Positions 5,859 through 7,165 of a DNA stretch of 7,165 nt are shown piece after piece. The notes under the pieces are model-generated. The model saw only the letters and a list, made by a program, of their open reading frames with translations. It made no database searches and had not been told where the DNA came from. The stretch lies in assembly GCA_002693605.1 (NCBI GenBank), contig NZQO01000075.1, positions 1-7,165 of the forward strand. Reading direction: 5' to 3'. This DNA comes from Flavobacteriaceae bacterium. Lineage in GTDB: Bacteria; Bacteroidota; Bacteroidia; Flavobacteriales; Flavobacteriaceae. The translations under genes and the position numbers were made by a program. Position 1 is the stretch's first letter. Every line of letters begins with the position of its first letter.

Positions 5859-6209
5859 TTATTCGTGATGCATAAATGCTTGTTTGGCCAAGAGCTCCTC
5901 GTCACTCTCAACGTGATCATCATCCGGTACGCAACAATCCACGGGACAAACTGCAGCGCATTGGGGCTCGTCATGGAAACCTTTACATTCAGTACACTTA
6001 TCAGGAACAATGTAATAAATTTCATCGCTAATGGGCTCTTGGGTCTCCTCGGCACTCACTTGCTTGCCGTTGGGTAACACTACCTCCCCATCCAGGTCGG
6101 TACCGTCCGCATACCTCCAATCATCTGCGCCCTCATAGATGGCAGTGTTGGGACATTCGGGCTCGCAGGCTCCGCAGTTAATACATTCATCGGTTATTAT
6201 AATGGCCAT
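5859..6209 (-). CDS. 2[4Fe-4S] ferredoxin with a long central insert
   Basis: 116-aa acidic, soluble electron carrier. The first motif is C9-x2-C12-x2-C15-x3-C19-P. The second is C72-x2-C75-x8-C84-x3-C88-P; the x8 spacing is that of the Allochromatium/YfhL-type ferredoxins, whose clusters have very low, unequal potentials. In such proteins the last Cys of each motif completes the other cluster. Two extra cysteines (C92, C93) follow. About 50 residues separate the motifs, including an acidic [11 protein letters not shown] stretch (31-41), much longer than in classic clostridial ferredoxins. The C-terminus is a short acidic extension. The ATG at 6209 gives [15 protein letters not shown], the standard start. 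It is divergent from the acyl-CoA reductase gene; the redox partner is unknown and a link to that enzyme is inference. Confidence 0.95.
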   Translation of the reverse strand: MAIIITDECINCGACEPECPNTAIYEGADDWRYADGTDLDGEVVLPNGKQVSAEETQEPISDEIYYIVPDKCTECKGFHDEPQCAAVCPVDCCVPDDDHVESDEELLAKQAFMHHE

Positions 6210-6224
6210 AGCTTATTCTTTTTC

Positions 6225-6232
6225 TAACTTTG
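6225..6232 (+). promoter_or_regulatory. -7 box for the acyl-CoA reductase gene
   Basis: TAACTTTG is a perfect match to TAnnTTTG. Transcription would start near 6238-6240, about 33 bases before ATG 6273 but only a few bases before ATG 6243, which favours the later start. No full TTG is present at the -33 position; ATG at 6202-6204 is the nearest partial match. Confidence 0.6.
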
Positions 6233-6234
6233 CG

Positions 6235-6265
6235 CAAATTTAATGCCTAAAAAGGGCAACTCCAA
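6235..6265 (-). promoter_or_regulatory. Promoter of the ferredoxin gene
   Basis: On the minus strand TTG (6265-6263) is followed after a 20-base spacer by TAAATTTG (6242-6235), a perfect -7 box. This is the best complete Bacteroidota-type promoter in the window. It lies 25 bases before the ferredoxin ATG, and its -7 box faces that of the divergent gene two bases away. Confidence 0.68.
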
Positions 6266-6272
6266 ACAGCCT

Positions 6273-7165
6273 ATGGATTTACAACAAAGAATTAACGCAT
6301 TTGCAAGCCTAGGGCGGTTTTTGGGTCAGTTGGCACAACCGGATGATTCGTTCGGCTCCATTGAGGCTAATCCTGATACAATCGCAGGCAGAATGGCAAC
6401 TCAGCTTCAGTTGGCCAAAAACAGTAATGGCTGGTTTACCCAGGACAACTTACAATTTGCCCTTACAAGTTGGAGCCAGGCGCTCACAAAGGAAAATTTA
6501 AACCGTTGGGTGGAACAATATACAATTAACGAGCCCACCAATCCCAAGACCGTTGCAATCGTGATGGCCGGTAATATTCCACTTGTTGGTTTCCACGATT
6601 TTCTATCGGTGCTCATTATAGGCCATAAGGTATTGGCGAAACTATCATCGCAAGACAGGCACCTATTGCCAATCATAGCCCAGTTTCTCCGCAACGAGCT
6701 CCCCCATTGGGAAGGGTACATACATTTTTCCGATGGAAAACTGGAGAATTTCGATGCGGTAATTGCCACGGGCAGCAACAATACAGCTCGATATTTTGAA
6801 TATTATTTTGGGAAATACCCAAATATTATTCGGCGCAACCGAAATTCGGTCGCAGTTCTTACCGGGAACGAAACCGAGGCCGAGCTTACCCTGCTCGCAG
6901 ATGATATTTTTCGCTACTTCGGGCTCGGGTGCCGCAACGTTTCTAAGTTATTTTTGCCCAAAGGCTACCGCTTCGAGCCCTTTTTTGAGGCTATGTATTC
7001 GTGGAAGGAAATAATCAACAACCACAAGTACATAAACAACTACGATTATAATAAGGCCGTTTACCTAATGAGCAACATTTCATTGCTCGATAACGAATTT
7101 TTATTGTTGAAGGAAGACCCGGGCTACGCATCGCCTATCTCGGTTTTGTTTTATGAATATTACGA
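6273..7165 (+). CDS. LuxC-family acyl-CoA reductase, 3' end outside window
   Basis: 297 codons are visible without a stop, and the frame continues past the edge. The protein resembles the Bacteroidota branch of the LuxC family (aldehyde-dehydrogenase-like fold), which reduces fatty acyl-CoA or acyl thioesters to aldehydes with NADPH. Supporting segments are VAIVMAGNIPLVGFHDF (94-110), the nucleotide-binding-like VIATGSNNTARYFE (163-176) and GLGCRNVSKLFLP (217-229), in which Cys220 is the expected acyl-accepting nucleophile. No signal peptide is seen. ATG 6273 (MDLQQRINAFASLG) is chosen because it matches the family start and has a normal leader; an in-frame ATG at 6243 would add ten residues and overlap the ferredoxin -33 region. 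No luxAB is present, so bioluminescence is not implied; the natural substrate is unknown. Confidence 0.9.
   Translation, partial: MDLQQRINAFASLGRFLGQLAQPDDSFGSIEANPDTIAGRMATQLQLAKNSNGWFTQDNLQFALTSWSQALTKENLNRWVEQYTINEPTNPKTVAIVMAGNIPLVGFHDFLSVLIIGHKVLAKLSSQDRHLLPIIAQFLRNELPHWEGYIHFSDGKLENFDAVIATGSNNTARYFEYYFGKYPNIIRRNRNSVAVLTGNETEAELTLLADDIFRYFGLGCRNVSKLFLPKGYRFEPFFEAMYSWKEIINNHKYINNYDYNKAVYLMSNISLLDNEFLLLKEDPGYASPISVLFYEYY

Noticed and set aside
6243..6272. In-frame upstream ATG for the acyl-CoA reductase
   Set aside because: It leaves almost no leader after the predicted transcription start, and the added MPKKGNSKQP is not a family feature; still possible.
1..7165. Mobile elements, CRISPR, tRNA, rRNA or riboswitches
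   Set aside because: No transposase, regularly spaced repeats, cloverleaf or recognisable riboswitch core was seen on either strand.

Overview
The window looks like chromosome from a marine-type Bacteroidota, most likely a Flavobacteriaceae member. The main evidence is the wording of the housekeeping proteins (ParE N-terminus, YchF, the ferredoxin with its long central insert, the LuxC-family reductase). Several start sites are also preceded by the Bacteroidota-type -7 box TAnnTTTG, and Shine-Dalgarno sequences are scarce. No mobile element, CRISPR array, tRNA or rRNA was seen.

Layout. The left edge holds the first 59 codons of parE on the minus strand. It diverges from a tightly packed chaperone pair on the plus strand: a CbpA-type class B J-protein and its modulator CbpM, one base apart. 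A signal-peptide-bearing PAP2-family protein follows and converges on ychF, with a bidirectional hairpin terminator between them. Divergent from ychF come three consecutive plus-strand genes for small secreted proteins (159, 183 and 177 aa), each closed by its own strong hairpin. The last of these hairpins is shared with a convergent 2[4Fe-4S] ferredoxin gene. The ferredoxin diverges from a LuxC-family acyl-CoA reductase that runs off the right edge.

How the genes relate. CbpA and CbpM form a known functional pair: a co-chaperone and its inhibitor. The ferredoxin and acyl-CoA reductase are divergent, and their two near-perfect -7 boxes lie face to face inside an 18-bp near-palindrome, which suggests linked or mutually exclusive control. 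ParE, YchF and PAP2 are ordinary stand-alone genes, although the PAP2 protein departs from the canonical catalytic motifs.

Least explained part. Positions 3881-5787 hold the three secreted proteins, for which I recognise no family. Proteins 2 and 3 are clear tandem paralogues over almost their full length. Protein 1 shares with them a similar signal peptide, a Thr/Lys-rich start of the mature chain and a basic C-terminus, but has a charged helical body instead of their core. Proteins 1 and 2 also share a promoter-region element, TTAAC-N4-AYAGGC, while protein 3 has no visible promoter and may depend on read-through of a terminator. This is the best candidate here for an undescribed system, but its function cannot be read from the sequence.
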